DNA from: Sulfitobacter noctilucicola
GTDB taxonomy: Bacteria > Pseudomonadota > Alphaproteobacteria > Rhodobacterales > Rhodobacteraceae
DNA: 64,000 bases
Direction: 5' to 3'
NCBI RefSeq assembly: GCF_000622385.1
Contig: NZ_JASD01000008.1
Span: 3,323,168 to 3,387,167, forward strand
Shown: positions 1 through 8,952 of the stretch, piece by piece
Layout: the number at the start of each line of letters is the position of its first letter
How positions within the stretch are numbered: the first letter of the stretch is position 1
Program-made: the position numbers and the translations under genes
The notes under the pieces: model-generated
Database searches by the model: none
Told to the model about the DNA's origin: nothing
Seen by the model: the letters and a program-made list of their open reading frames with translations, nothing else

Positions 1-2
1 CG

Positions 3-275
3 ATCAACCGCACGCCTGAACTGGCATTGGTCGCAAACCGTGCAAATGGTGTGTTGGAAAAAGCGGCGACCGATCTGAGCCAGCACATTCCTGAAGACAA
101 ACGCCCTCCGGCTTCCATGTTCTCCGCCCATATCTGGGCAATGAGCCACGGGGTCGTTGAGCTGTTTGCCCGCAACTCACCCGGGCGCGCATCGCCCTTC
201 CCGCCAGAAGATTTGCTCGAGACGGGAATAGGCATTTATCTGCGCGGATTGGGTTTGGTACAGCCCGACGACTAG
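3..275 (+). CDS. TetR-family transcriptional regulator, C-terminal end (partial)
   Basis: The reading frame is open from the first bases and stops at TAG 273-275, so only about the last 90 residues are here. The helical text, with a segment containing [16 protein letters not shown] and a Leu/Gly-rich last helix, resembles the C-terminal ligand-binding (WHG-type) domain of TetR/AcrR repressors. The DNA-binding N-terminus lies outside the window, so the class is inferred from this domain alone. The stop codon shares bases with the stop of the convergent flavin monooxygenase gene (CTAG read on both strands). Moderate confidence. Confidence 0.55.
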   Translation: MNRTPELALVANRANGVLEKAATDLSQHIPEDKRPPASMFSAHIWAMSHGVVELFARNSPGRASPFPPEDLLETGIGIYLRGLGLVQPDD

Positions 276-1267
276 TCCGCCATTTCAGGCGTCAACGACT
301 TCATTACATCCGCGGCGATCTTGACCGATGCAACTCTTGCATCATGATCATGTATCTGGCTGGTCAGAATGATTTCGTCAGGTGCGTATCGGTCGATCAA
401 TGCTCCCAATTGCGTGCGCACGCTTTCGGGGCTGCCTGTTGCAGACACCTTCATCATATGATCGACGGAGTGACGCAGCCCCGCGCCCAGTAGATCATCG
501 ATATTCTCAACCGGCCGTGGCAGCTTGCCCCGTGTTCCTGTTCTCATCCGTGCAAAGGCCTGCTGCATAGACGTGCGCAGGTACACCCCTTCAGCATCCG
601 TCTGGCCCGCAAACACATTTGCCGCGAGCATGAAGTGCGGCTTTTCCAAACCGGCAGAAGGTTTGAAAGTGCGCCGGTAGACGTCGATTGCCTGCTCCAA
701 CGCATCGGGTGCGAAGTGGGAGGCAAAAGCATAAGGCAGCCCGAAGTGCGCGGCCAGTTGAGCACCGTACAGCGACGAGCCGAGTATCCAGATCGGCACA
801 TGACTGCCCTCGCCGGGCAATGCACGGACCGGAGCGTTTTCGCGCGGTGCGCCCACATAGGCCATAAGCTCTGCTACGTCACCGGGGAAGTCATCGCTGC
901 CAGCACGCCGCAGCGCATGGTAAACTGCCTGATCGCCACCGGGTGCACGTCCCAGACCAAGATCGATCCGGTCACCATACAACGCAGCCAGCGTGCCAAA
1001 CTGCTCTGCAATTGCCAGCGGTGCGTGGTTGGGTAACATGATGCCACCTGCCCCGACCCGCATTTTCTTTGTATGCGCGGCCACATGGCCGATCAGTACG
1101 GAAGTGGCCGCACTGGCGATACCGGGCATGTTGTGGTGCTCCGCCATCCAATAGCGGTGATAGCCTGCCTGCTCTGCCTGCTGCGCCAAATCCGTTGTGT
1201 TCTTTAGCGACTGCGCGATGTCGGACCCTTCGGGGACCGGTGCCAGGTCAAGAAGCGAATATTTCAT
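272..1267 (-). CDS. LLM-class flavin-dependent oxidoreductase (luciferase-like monooxygenase)
   Basis: A protein of 331 residues beginning [14 protein letters not shown]; an upstream extension to 1369 is open but lacks family similarity, so the internal ATG at 1267 is chosen. The text [20 protein letters not shown] and the [10 protein letters not shown] segment are typical of bacterial luciferase-like proteins with a TIM-barrel fold using reduced FMN (F420 in some actinobacterial relatives). The substrate cannot be told from sequence. The family usually runs 320-340 residues, so the gene is full length. It lies divergent from the LysR gene at 1685 across a gap of about 420 bases, and convergent with the TetR gene. 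Confidence 0.85.
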   Translation of the reverse strand: MKYSLLDLAPVPEGSDIAQSLKNTTDLAQQAEQAGYHRYWMAEHHNMPGIASAATSVLIGHVAAHTKKMRVGAGGIMLPNHAPLAIAEQFGTLAALYGDRIDLGLGRAPGGDQAVYHALRRAGSDDFPGDVAELMAYVGAPRENAPVRALPGEGSHVPIWILGSSLYGAQLAAHFGLPYAFASHFAPDALEQAIDVYRRTFKPSAGLEKPHFMLAANVFAGQTDAEGVYLRTSMQQAFARMRTGTRGKLPRPVENIDDLLGAGLRHSVDHMMKVSATGSPESVRTQLGALIDRYAPDEIILTSQIHDHDARVASVKIAADVMKSLTPEMAD

Positions 1268-1684
1268 GCCATCCTCATTTCTGTCTTGTGGGCCAGCTTC
1301 GGCCCCTGACTGCTTGTGAGATAGATAAGAGCAGCAGCGGCGTGACCCAACCCCAAACCCGAAATTCACATGAAGGAAACCGCATATCCGCGGAAACCAA
1401 CTGTACGCCTACCCTGAAGGATAGGAAGTAATCCGGCCGGATAGGACGCGTATCCCCATTTGCAACCGATGATCCGATATCGCCTTCGCGCAAAAATGCA
1501 AAACATGGTTTTCAGAACTGCGTAAACAATGTGCCGGAACACGCACTATGTTGTTGTCAGCACGCAAGTCCCCTCACTGGGTGGCTAGATCGTGTGGTGT
1601 GTGTGTTGTCGTGTTCCGGTTCATTGGTTTGCGTTCTTTCTGAAAATGGCTTCTCGAGAGCCAAACCAAAAATGGGGCTTAGGC
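1268..1684. other. Divergent intergenic region, about 420 bases
   Basis: This stretch separates the start of the flavin monooxygenase gene (minus) from the LysR start (plus) and must hold both promoters. It contains a GT-rich run around 1590-1612 and the inverted repeat GGCC-N-GGCC near 1290-1297. The short open frames here have no ribosome-binding site or recognisable product. I see no RNA gene. The length is generous for a simple divergent promoter pair, and regulation of the monooxygenase by the LysR protein is possible but only inferred. Confidence 0.4.
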
Positions 1685-2503
1685 GTGATAAACTGGGATG
1701 ATCTGAAATTTTGTCTGGCGTTGCATCGCCATGGCTCAATGTTGAATGCGGGTATTAGCCTGAAAGCAAATGTGGCCACGGTCTCCCGAAGGCTAGAACG
1801 CATCACGCAAGATGCCGGCAAAGCGATTTTCATTCGGAAGGGTCAGGAGTGGAAGCCAACCGCTTTCGGTGCCGAACTGATGAATATGGCGCAATACATT
1901 GATGAGCGGTTGAACGTCCTCACCGCCGACGAAGACGAATTACTGGCCGAGAATGCCTTGGTCCGACTTTCGATCAGTCTTACCATCATGCAGACTTTCA
2001 TGGCGGATATCCTCGATTACCGGAATAAATCCGATATTCCTTATAACCTTGACCTGACCATCCGTGATCGCGGGCTTGCCTATTCCGAGACGGACCTTGC
2101 CGTGCGGTATTTCCGTCCCGATCATGGCAATTTCATCTGTGCCAAAGTGACAGAGCTGGAGGTGCGACCTTATGTGAACGTCAATCTGACCCACGCCCCT
2201 ACCGAATGGAACGAGGTGGATTACGACGGTATCAGGTTTGATCCTGCCGAAGACGGTTTTGACATCTCGCCGGTTCCCCGAATGCGGCTTGAGGGTTTGA
2301 ACCTGACAGCACAGTCGCTCAAGACCGGTAGCCGCCTCGCCTATTTTCCGGTGTCGTTCGGGGACGACATCCCCTGGCTCAAACGTGCAGCGCCCGACCG
2401 TATGCCGCGTACGCTTGAGGTCTGGATGGTCTATCACAAGACGCGCAAGCTTGACCCCGTGGTGCGTGCAGCAGTCGATATGATCCAGGCCACCATGTCC
2501 TGA
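1685..2503 (+). CDS. LysR-family transcriptional regulator
   Basis: A protein of about 272 residues from GTG 1685, reading (V/M)INWDDLKFCLALHRHGS, the standard start of a LysR winged helix. GGGG at 1673-1676 is a plausible ribosome-binding site. A longer frame open from 1592 (ATG at 1646) lacks such a site. Residues 1-60 form the helix-turn-helix (AGISLKANVATVSRRLERI); the remainder is the effector-binding domain, ending YHKTRKLDPVVRAAVDMI as in many LysR proteins that read a substrate-like ligand. It is shorter than the usual 295-305 residues but the ends look intact. Target genes and ligand are unknown; the divergent monooxygenase is the natural candidate. Confidence 0.8.
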   Translation: MINWDDLKFCLALHRHGSMLNAGISLKANVATVSRRLERITQDAGKAIFIRKGQEWKPTAFGAELMNMAQYIDERLNVLTADEDELLAENALVRLSISLTIMQTFMADILDYRNKSDIPYNLDLTIRDRGLAYSETDLAVRYFRPDHGNFICAKVTELEVRPYVNVNLTHAPTEWNEVDYDGIRFDPAEDGFDISPVPRMRLEGLNLTAQSLKTGSRLAYFPVSFGDDIPWLKRAAPDRMPRTLEVWMVYHKTRKLDPVVRAAVDMIQATMS

Positions 2504-2634
2504 ACGGCAGCCCCCCAAGGAACACATTCTTGCAAAGGGTCATTTGCATTCCCGTCTATCGACCCAAAACAAAAGATGACGTTAAGTAAACTTACAGAGC
2601 GGAACAATCCGCCAAACGATATTGAGGCATAGTT

Positions 2635-3042
2635 ATGAAAAGACCCACCGACTACGTGGCGTGGATGGCACGCATTTTTGCTGGTTTGTTGTTAGTGGTA
2701 ATTGGTTTGCAACCTGTCACCGGTGCGCATGAGCACCACCGTGAGACTTTCTATCCGATATTTCTAATGTCCACTGAGGTTTATGCGCTGGATATCCTCT
2801 TGCGCCTGCTGTTCGTTGTTTTTGGGGTCGCGATCATGCTTGGCATCAGGTCGCGGTTGCTGGCAGCATTCATGCTCGCTGTGACGCTGCTTCAGGCTGC
2901 CCACTGTCTCGTCGAGAATGCGGAAGTGAATTTCGGCCACAGCATGCTTTTCCTTCTGATTGCAATCCTGTCGATCCTGATCGTCAGAGGGGGCGGCATC
3001 TATGCGATGCGACCTGAGGGATGGAACAATATTCCGCTATAG
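2635..3042 (+). CDS. DoxX-like small integral membrane protein
   Basis: A protein of 135 residues with about four hydrophobic helices (near residues 10-27, 48-70, 75-93 and 102-120), a short His-rich loop (HEHHRE) after the first helix, and the RLLFVVFGVAIMLGIRSRLLAAFML pattern seen in DoxX/SURF4-type membrane proteins. Function is unknown; members are linked loosely to quinone or redox functions at the inner membrane. It stands alone between LysR and a terminator shared with rpsI. The family call is moderate, and it could also be described simply as a four-helix membrane protein. Confidence 0.55.
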   Translation: MKRPTDYVAWMARIFAGLLLVVIGLQPVTGAHEHHRETFYPIFLMSTEVYALDILLRLLFVVFGVAIMLGIRSRLLAAFMLAVTLLQAAHCLVENAEVNFGHSMLFLLIAILSILIVRGGGIYAMRPEGWNNIPL

Positions 3043-3062
3043 CAGCGACAGTAAAAACAACA

Positions 3063-3092
3063 AAAAGGCCGCCTTGATCAAGGCGGCCTTTT
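3063..3092. terminator. Bidirectional intrinsic terminator
   Basis: A perfect 30-base palindrome centred on TGATCA, with an AAGGCCGCCTT arm and its complement, flanked by A and T runs. It can end transcription from the DoxX-like gene (plus) and from rpsI (minus), whose stop codons are about 20 bases away on either side. Confidence 0.9.
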
Positions 3093-3113
3093 CTAATTTC
3101 AGATTTAGTAAGA

Positions 3114-3617
3114 TTAACGCTTGGAGAACTGGAAGCTCTTACGCGCTTTGGCCTTACCGTATTTCTTACGCTCAACAACACGGCTGTCGCGTGTCAGGAA
3201 GCCCGCGGCTTTCAGCGCGCCACGCAGGGAGGGCTCATAAAGCTGCAGTGCTTTGGAGATACCGTGCTTGACCGCACCGGCCTGACCGGACAAGCCGCCG
3301 CCCTTGACGGTAGCGAATACGTCAAACTGGCCTTCGGTGTTGGTGATGCCGAAAGGCTGCGCAAGGATCATCTGCAGCACGGGGCGTGCAAAGTAATCGT
3401 TCTGCGGCTTGCCGTTTACAGTTACCTTACCGGAACCTGGCTTGATCCAGACACGGGCGACCGCGTCCTTACGCTTGCCTGTGGCATAGGAGCGACCCAG
3501 TTCGTCACGAACCGGCTCCCGGTTGATTTCCATCGTCTCGGGCGTGCCCTGCACTGCACCGATATCGTCGGTCACGACCTTCGCGAGGTCTTCGAGTGTG
3601 TTGATTTCGTCGGCCAT
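3114..3617 (-). CDS. rpsI: 30S ribosomal protein S9
   Basis: Ribosomal protein S9, 167 residues. The conserved core starts near residue 43 ([15 protein letters not shown]), and the C-terminus ends KSFQFSKR, the basic tail that reaches the P-site tRNA. The first 40 residues ([15 protein letters not shown]...) are an N-terminal extension; S9 is about 130 residues in E. coli, and such an extension is common in Rhodobacteraceae. It follows rplM by 2 bases and is co-transcribed with it. Confidence 0.98.
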   Translation of the reverse strand: MADEINTLEDLAKVVTDDIGAVQGTPETMEINREPVRDELGRSYATGKRKDAVARVWIKPGSGKVTVNGKPQNDYFARPVLQMILAQPFGITNTEGQFDVFATVKGGGLSGQAGAVKHGISKALQLYEPSLRGALKAAGFLTRDSRVVERKKYGKAKARKSFQFSKR

Positions 3618-3619
3618 CT

Positions 3620-4081
3620 TTATGCGCTCCGCGTGTTTTTCTTGTTCATGGCTTTGACGTCCAGAACTTCGGGGCTTTGTGCCTCATGTGGGTGATCTGT
3701 GCCTGCGTAGACGCGCAGGTTGGTCATGATCTGACGGCTCAGGCGGTTGCCGGGCAACATGCGCTTGACCGCTTGGGTCACAACACGCTCGGGGTGTGCA
3801 CCTTCAAGGATCTGCGCTTTTGTACGCTCCTTGATGCCGCCGGGGTGGCCGGTGTGCCAGTAAAACTTCTCTTCGCGCTTCTTGCCGGTCATCTGGACCT
3901 TTTCAGCGTTGATGATGATGACATTGTCACCACAATCCATGTGCGGCGTGAAAGAAGGCTTGTGCTTGCCACGCAAGCGCATGGCAACGATCGACGCAAG
4001 ACGGCCCAGCACGACGCCTTCGGCGTCAATGATGATCCATTTCTTGTCGATGTCTGCCGGTGTAGCAGTGAAGGTTTTCAT
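3620..4081 (-). CDS. rplM: 50S ribosomal protein L13
   Basis: Ribosomal protein L13, 153 residues, with the family motifs [18 protein letters not shown] near the N-terminus and [22 protein letters not shown] in the second half. It is the first gene of the rplM-rpsI operon, the conserved bacterial arrangement. A consensus-like promoter lies about 60 bases upstream at 4141-4168. Confidence 0.98.
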   Translation of the reverse strand: MKTFTATPADIDKKWIIIDAEGVVLGRLASIVAMRLRGKHKPSFTPHMDCGDNVIIINAEKVQMTGKKREEKFYWHTGHPGGIKERTKAQILEGAHPERVVTQAVKRMLPGNRLSRQIMTNLRVYAGTDHPHEAQSPEVLDVKAMNKKNTRSA

Positions 4082-4140
4082 CGGTTATTCCTAAAGTTTA
4101 TGTCGCAAAGACGGTCTCTCTGCGCGGATATGATGGGCGG

Positions 4141-4168
4141 GTTATAAAGCCTGCCGTCACACGGTCAA
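4141..4168 (-). promoter_or_regulatory. Probable sigma-70 promoter of rplM-rpsI
   Basis: Read on the minus strand, TTGACC (4163-4168) is followed after 16 bases by TATAAC (4141-4146), a near-consensus -35/-10 pair 60 bases ahead of the rplM ATG. The leader between promoter and start may hold autoregulatory structure, but I cannot demonstrate one. Confidence 0.7.
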
Positions 4169-4235
4169 GCGGGATTTTCCGATGATTTAATAGCAAAAAC
4201 AATAGCTTGTGATTTAGGTATCATAATACCCCAGA

Positions 4236-5666
4236 TCAAACGCCGATTTCATCCGGCGGATTATCCAGCAACACGCGCAGACGCTCCATTGCGGCCTCAA
4301 AACTGCGCAGGGACACGCCCCCGTTGACTGCCATGCGCACTGCATGCGGGCTTTGCGCGTCTCGCGCTGCGAATTCCTCGGCGGCCCGGATCTGCACGCC
4401 TGCTTGTTCAGCGGCCTGACAGAACGCGGAGGCACGCCAGCCCTGTGGCAACTTCAGCCACAAGAACGGCACATCGCTGCGCCACATCAGATCAAATCCG
4501 CCCAGCGTATTCACGGCGGATTTCACATATCTCTCGACACCCAGACGGGATGCTTTCATGATCTGAGGCAATTGCGGATGGCTCAGCAGTGCGGCGGCCA
4601 GATCAAGCATGGGCGTTGCCAACCCGAAAAATCCATGCTCGGCCGAGCGGTGCAGCGCACCCGACATCCCCTTTGGACCGATAGCACAACCAATCCGAAG
4701 CGCCGGCGTCACTGACTTCGACAAAGAGCTGACATACCAACCACGCTCGGGCGCCAATTGTCGGTATCCTTCTCCTTCGGCACGGCCCATGCGGTAACAA
4801 TCATCCTCAAGGATCTGCAAATCAGCGCGGCGCGCCACTTCTACCAGCGCAAGTCGCCGTGCCATCGGCGTGAACCCGCAGGTCGGGCTATGCACCTCTG
4901 GCGAAGTACACAATACCTGCGCTTCGGGGTGCCGCTCGGCCTGCTCTGCCAAAGCTTCGGGAATGATCCCATCGTTGTCGCACGCAATTGGGACTACATC
5001 CGCTCGCAAAAGCTCTGCCGCACGCCGGAAACCGGGATATGCCAGCTCTTCTACAAAAACGACGGGCCGCCTGCCCCGCAGGATCGTTTGCAATACAAGC
5101 AGGATCGCATTCTGACCGCCATGCGACAAAACAATATCGCTCTGATCTACCTGACCAATAGGGGCACCTTGTAACCACTGTGCCATGCCCATCCGTGCAG
5201 GCATTGCGCTGCGCCGCGATGGGTAGTGCATGATCCCTGAGGGCGGGTCCTGTGCGATTTCGGCCAGCAGACCGCGGATCAGCGCCGCCTGCCCGCCATC
5301 CGGCAGATGCGGCGAAAACAGGTTCACGACATCCGTATCGCCACCAGTATTATGTCTGACTGCATCTATTTCGATCAGGTTGAGCGGACGTTCCCCCGCC
5401 TCTTTGTCAACGCCGGTCGACGGGTCAGAGACAAATGTGCCGCGTCCGACCTCCGCGTGCAAAACGCCACTATCAGTCAACACGGTATAGGCCCGCGCGA
5501 CTGTTCCGGGCGTAATCTGCAACTTCCATGCCAGATCACGGACCGGAGGAAGCTTCTCCCCCACAGATAAAGTGCCGCTTGCGATCTGGTCGCGGATCAA
5601 TGCCACAACAGCTTTGTACTTGGGTTTGGTCTCGCGTAACCCGTCCTGAACCCAAATTGTATCCAT
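4236..5666 (-). CDS. MocR/PdxR-family regulator (GntR winged helix fused to aminotransferase-like domain)
   Basis: A protein of 476 residues. Residues 15-85 are a GntR-type winged helix (VGEKLPPVRDLAWKLQITPGTVARAYTVL); residues about 130-470 are a fold-type I aminotransferase domain with the PLP-lysine motif SSLSKSVTPALRIG. MocR proteins sense PLP or an amine-PLP adduct, and PdxR activates PLP synthesis. No pdxS/pdxT lie here, so the target may differ. The gene is divergent from the DUF1127 gene, and the 100 bases between them hold strong direct and inverted repeats expected of a MocR operator. Confidence 0.88.
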   Translation of the reverse strand: MDTIWVQDGLRETKPKYKAVVALIRDQIASGTLSVGEKLPPVRDLAWKLQITPGTVARAYTVLTDSGVLHAEVGRGTFVSDPSTGVDKEAGERPLNLIEIDAVRHNTGGDTDVVNLFSPHLPDGGQAALIRGLLAEIAQDPPSGIMHYPSRRSAMPARMGMAQWLQGAPIGQVDQSDIVLSHGGQNAILLVLQTILRGRRPVVFVEELAYPGFRRAAELLRADVVPIACDNDGIIPEALAEQAERHPEAQVLCTSPEVHSPTCGFTPMARRLALVEVARRADLQILEDDCYRMGRAEGEGYRQLAPERGWYVSSLSKSVTPALRIGCAIGPKGMSGALHRSAEHGFFGLATPMLDLAAALLSHPQLPQIMKASRLGVERYVKSAVNTLGGFDLMWRSDVPFLWLKLPQGWRASAFCQAAEQAGVQIRAAEEFAARDAQSPHAVRMAVNGGVSLRSFEAAMERLRVLLDNPPDEIGV

Positions 5667-5687
5667 TACAATATTTCCCTAGCAGCT

Positions 5688-5730
5688 TTGTATCGATATT
5701 TGTATCGTAAAATTGTAGCAACTAGCTACA
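5688..5730. promoter_or_regulatory. Candidate MocR operator between mocR-like gene and DUF1127 gene
   Basis: Two identical TTGTATCG boxes occur 12 bases apart (5688-5695 and 5700-5707), followed by the inverted repeat TGTAGC-N5-GCTACA (5714-5730). MocR regulators commonly bind direct repeats in the shared divergent promoter. The arrangement suggests autoregulation plus control of the DUF1127 gene; this is inference from position and symmetry. Confidence 0.6.
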
Positions 5731-5764
5731 TTGTGTCAATACATTTTTAGATAGGAGACTTCCC

Positions 5765-5995
5765 ATGACACACGCAAGATTGATCCAGACCGATACATTC
5801 AGCATTCAGACACGGCCCGGCACGCCGGTTGCCGCTGTGATCGCGGTCAAATTCGCAATCTTGGTGACGAAATGGGCCGCACGCCGCCAAACACGCCTCG
5901 CTTTGGCACAGCTTGAGCCTTGGCAACTGGCGGATGTGGGACTGACACCGGACGAGGCAATTACTGAATCGCGCCGCGTGTTCTGGCAGATGTAA
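5765..5995 (+). CDS. DUF1127-domain small protein
   Basis: A protein of 76 residues. The C-terminal 40 residues (ALAQLEPWQLADVGLTPDEA) match the DUF1127/YjiS-like domain: a short helical, Arg-rich motif. Small DUF1127 proteins in alphaproteobacteria have been linked to RNA turnover and to phosphate or carbon metabolism. The N-terminal 30 residues are less conserved. AGGAGA sits just before the ATG. The gene is monocistronic, with a terminator 35 bases after the stop. The divergent MocR-family gene and its repeats suggest it is a MocR target. Confidence 0.8.
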   Translation: MTHARLIQTDTFSIQTRPGTPVAAVIAVKFAILVTKWAARRQTRLALAQLEPWQLADVGLTPDEAITESRRVFWQM

Positions 5996-6029
5996 CTTCC
6001 CCGTGGCATCTACCAGACCTCTTCAAACT

Positions 6030-6057
6030 GGGCCGGAGCTTCTCCGGCCCTTTTTTC
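6030..6057 (+). terminator. Intrinsic terminator of the DUF1127 gene
   Basis: Stem GGGCCGGAG / CTCCGGCCC with a 3-base loop (6030-6050), followed by six T residues. It is placed right after the DUF1127 gene and before the convergent thioesterase. Confidence 0.92.
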
Positions 6058-6070
6058 TGCGCAGAACTGT

Positions 6071-6499
6071 TCAGTTCACGTGAGGTGGGGGTAGCGCGTA
6101 TGTCAGGCTTGCCCGTGCGACAGGTTCCTCCATCCCTTCTGAGAACAGCAATACATCCGTCACCGAAAGCTGTTTGCCCAACTTTAGCAACCGCGCCTTG
6201 GCAATGAGTGGTACATTCGCGGCAGGCTTGCGCATGAAGTCGATGGAGCAATTGGTCGTCACGGCCAGTGCCCTTGGTCCGATCACTGATAGCGTGACGA
6301 TATAGGCAGCAACATCCGCAAGACCGAACATCGACGGACCCGAGATCGTGCCGCCCGGGCGCAGATGCTTGTCAGAGGTCAAAAGCCGCATCGTCACTTC
6401 CCCCGCGCCAACATGATCGACATTGAACTCATCAGCGACCTGTTTGAACACTTCGCTCATAAAAGCGTTCAGCTCTTCTGCGGTCATTACCGGTGTCAT
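6071..6499 (-). CDS. PaaI-family hotdog thioesterase
   Basis: A protein of 142 residues beginning MTPVMTAEELNAF. The start at 6499 is set by AGGGGAG 8 bases upstream; a longer frame to 6598 runs into the neighbour's promoter. The text RPGGTISGPSMFGLADVAAYIVTL is the hotdog-fold helix with the catalytic Asp of PaaI-type acyl-CoA thioesterases. It should hydrolyse acyl-CoA (aryl- or medium-chain), but the substrate is not determined. It is divergent from the enoyl-CoA hydratase gene, 59 bases away, which fits a joint role in acyl-CoA metabolism. Confidence 0.85.
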   Translation of the reverse strand: MTPVMTAEELNAFMSEVFKQVADEFNVDHVGAGEVTMRLLTSDKHLRPGGTISGPSMFGLADVAAYIVTLSVIGPRALAVTTNCSIDFMRKPAANVPLIAKARLLKLGKQLSVTDVLLFSEGMEEPVARASLTYALPPPHVN

Positions 6500-6558
6500 G
6501 CTTGTTCTCCCCTTTAGTCTCGTCCTAGAGTTGGCGCAGAAAACCGGAGGGTGACAAG

Positions 6559-7344
6559 ATGGCAATTCTCGAAGTGACGCAACGTGGTGCGGTGGCACAG
6601 CTGACTATGAATGCGCCCGAGCGTCTGAATGCCCTGTCGGACGAAATGCTGGACGCCTTGCAAACAACGCTCGACGGATTTGCAAACGACCCGCAAACCC
6701 GCGTCATCACGCTGCGCGGCACCGGCAAGGCATTCTGTGCGGGCCATGATCTGCGCCAGATGACCGCCATGCGACAGGCCGCGGATGGCGGTGCCGCCGC
6801 TTTCAAGGACCTCTTTGACAGATGTGCCAAGGTGATGTCGCGCATTCAATCTTTACCGCAGCCCGTTATCGCGCAAGTACACGGTATTGCCACTGCGGCG
6901 GGATGCCAGCTTGTGGCAACCTGCGACATGGCCGTTGCCGCAGAGGGCACGCGGTTTGGCGTCAATGGCGTGAACATCGGTCTGTTCTGTTCTACGCCCA
7001 TGGTCGCCCTCAGCCGCAACATCCCGCGCAAACAAGCGTTCGAAATGCTGACAACCGGCGACTTCATCCAGGCAGATCGTGCGCAATCATTGGGACTGGT
7101 GAACCGCGTCGTGCCATCAGGCAATCTGGAAAAAGAAACAGCAGCCCTTGCAGAACAGGTGGCTTCAAAACTGGGGGCTGCGGTCAAGATCGGGAAAGAG
7201 GCATTTTACAATCAGATCGCAATGAATACTGCTGATGCTTACGCCTACACTGGTGATGTAATGGTACAAAACATGCTGCGTGAAGACACTGCCGAAGGCA
7301 TTGACGCGTTCCTCGCAAAGCGCCCCCCAAACTGGGACCAGTGA
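6559..7344 (+). CDS. Enoyl-CoA hydratase/isomerase family protein, ECHDC3-like
   Basis: A crotonase-fold protein of 261 residues. Oxyanion-hole segments are present: CAGHDLRQM near residue 60 and HGIATAAGCQL near 112. The two glutamates that hydrate enoyl-CoA in classical enzymes are replaced: the first position reads GCQL instead of GCEL, and the second reads FGVNGVNIG instead of FGxPE. This pattern fits ECHDC3-like proteins, whose reaction is not settled, so the label hydratase should not be taken literally. GGAGGG lies before the ATG. The divergent neighbour is a PaaI thioesterase. Confidence 0.85.
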   Translation: MAILEVTQRGAVAQLTMNAPERLNALSDEMLDALQTTLDGFANDPQTRVITLRGTGKAFCAGHDLRQMTAMRQAADGGAAAFKDLFDRCAKVMSRIQSLPQPVIAQVHGIATAAGCQLVATCDMAVAAEGTRFGVNGVNIGLFCSTPMVALSRNIPRKQAFEMLTTGDFIQADRAQSLGLVNRVVPSGNLEKETAALAEQVASKLGAAVKIGKEAFYNQIAMNTADAYAYTGDVMVQNMLREDTAEGIDAFLAKRPPNWDQ

Positions 7345-7351
7345 TTGTTTC

Positions 7352-7374
7352 TGCAACAGTATACAATTGTTGCA
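7352..7374. repeat. Short hairpin after the crotonase gene
   Basis: Perfect inverted repeat TGCAACA / TGTTGCA with a 9-base loop, starting 8 bases after the stop codon. It is followed by A-rich, not T-rich, sequence on the plus strand, so it is at best a weak or factor-dependent terminator. Confidence 0.45.
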
Positions 7375-7441
7375 AAAAGAGGGCTATTAATTGGGGCGCA
7401 ATTGGGGCATGAATGTGACAGAGCGCAAACGCGCCTGACCA

Positions 7442-7521
7442 TTTTGGGTCGCCGCCGGCGGAAGGTCCCTCCAGATCAGCCTCTCACTGATCGACCATTC
7501 CCGCAGCGGCGACCCCAAAAT
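7442..7521. other. Nested inverted repeat, possible structured RNA or cruciform
   Basis: A long stem pairs TTTTGGGTCGCCGC (7442-7455) with GCGGCGACCCCAAAA (7506-7520), nearly perfect except one bulged base. Inside the 50-base loop is a second hairpin, GATCAG (7474-7479) with CTGATC (7487-7492). The block lies between the crotonase gene and trmFO, a 246-base gap with no convincing ORF. It could be a small RNA, a trmFO leader structure or a terminator relic; I do not recognise a named RNA family. Confidence 0.5.
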
Positions 7522-7590
7522 CCCCCTCCTTCCAGATGATGCGACACGCTGCCCATTGCGCCTGTGCGACACCTGCCCTACATCGCTCGC

Positions 7591-8943
7591 ATGACACAAA
7601 AACTGAACATCATCGGCGGCGGCATGGCCGGATCGGAAGCTGCCTGGCAGGCCGCGAACGCAGGCATTGAAGTCGTCATTCACGAAATGCGACCCAAGGT
7701 TGGTACATTCGCACACCAGACAGGCCTTCTGGGCGAAATGGTCTGCTCCAATTCTTTCCGGTCAGACGATTCCGAGCAGAACGCAGTTGGCCTACTGCAT
7801 TGGGAAATGCGCGCAGCCAATGGCTTGATCATGGATACAGCGGACAAGCATCGTTTGCCCGCCGGTGGTGCATTGGCCGTTGATCGTGATCCCTTTGCCC
7901 AATCAGTGACAGATGCGCTGACTGCACATCCCAACGTCACCGTCGAATATGGTGAGATCACCGAACTGCCCGAAGAAGGTCAATGGATCATCGCCACAGG
8001 GCCCCTCACATCCGGCGCGCTGGCCGAAGCGATTGCGGCCGAGACAGGTGCCGAAGCGCTGGCCTTCTTTGATGCCATCGCCCCCATCGTATATTTTGAC
8101 AGCATCAACATGGATGCCGCATGGATGCAGTCGCGCTATGACAAGGGCGAAACTGAAGAAGAGCGGACGGCATATCTCAATTGTCCGATGGACAAGGAGC
8201 AATACGAAGCCTTTATCGACGCGCTGCTGGCGGCAGATAAAACCGAATTCCGCGAGGGAGAGACCGCAGGCTATTTCGATGGTTGCCTGCCAATTGAAGT
8301 GATGGCAGAGCGTGGGCGCGAGACATTGCGCTTTGGTCCGATGAAACCAGTTGGCCTGACCAACCCTCACCAGCCGGATGTCAAAGCCTATGCTGTTGTA
8401 CAACTGCGCCGCGACAATAAACTGGGCACCCTCTACAATATGGTCGGCTTTCAAACCAAGATGAAGCACGGCGCACAAGTTGATGTTTTCAAAATGATTC
8501 CCGGCCTTGAAAATGCATCCTTTGCGCGGTTGGGTGGCATTCACCGCAACTCCTTCATCAATTCCCCAACCCTTCTGGACGAACAGCTGCGCCTTAAGTC
8601 TCGGCCCAACATCCGCTTTGCGGGCCAGATCACTGGCGTTGAAGGATATGTGGAAAGCGCGGCGATGGGGCTATTGGCGGGCCGGATGGCTGCGGCCGAG
8701 ATCATGGGCAAAGACGTACCTGTCACTCCTGACACAACCGCGATGGGCGCTCTGATTACCCACATCACCGGGGGCGCTGATGCAAAGACCTTCCAACCGA
8801 TGAACGTGAATTTCGGCCTGTTCCCTGCTGTCGAAGGTCTGAAATCCGGGCGGCGCGGACGCAAGGACCGGTATAAGGCGTATACGGATCGCGCAAAAGC
8901 AGACTGGCAGGCGTGGCTGGACAGGACACCGGTCCCTGCTTAA
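7591..8943 (+). CDS. trmFO: Methylenetetrahydrofolate-tRNA-(uracil-54-C5)-methyltransferase TrmFO
   Basis: TrmFO, 450 residues, makes ribothymidine 54 in the tRNA T-loop using methylene-THF and FAD. The FAD dinucleotide-binding motif [12 protein letters not shown] begins near residue 7, and the family signatures [24 protein letters not shown] and FPAVEG are all present. The start is the ATG at 7591; the frame is open nine codons further but without support. It is the first of three plus-strand genes (trmFO, methyltransferase, gluQ), two of which modify tRNA. Confidence 0.97.
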   Translation: MTQKLNIIGGGMAGSEAAWQAANAGIEVVIHEMRPKVGTFAHQTGLLGEMVCSNSFRSDDSEQNAVGLLHWEMRAANGLIMDTADKHRLPAGGALAVDRDPFAQSVTDALTAHPNVTVEYGEITELPEEGQWIIATGPLTSGALAEAIAAETGAEALAFFDAIAPIVYFDSINMDAAWMQSRYDKGETEEERTAYLNCPMDKEQYEAFIDALLAADKTEFREGETAGYFDGCLPIEVMAERGRETLRFGPMKPVGLTNPHQPDVKAYAVVQLRRDNKLGTLYNMVGFQTKMKHGAQVDVFKMIPGLENASFARLGGIHRNSFINSPTLLDEQLRLKSRPNIRFAGQITGVEGYVESAAMGLLAGRMAAAEIMGKDVPVTPDTTAMGALITHITGGADAKTFQPMNVNFGLFPAVEGLKSGRRGRKDRYKAYTDRAKADWQAWLDRTPVPA

Positions 8944-8952
8944 GCTTGGGAC

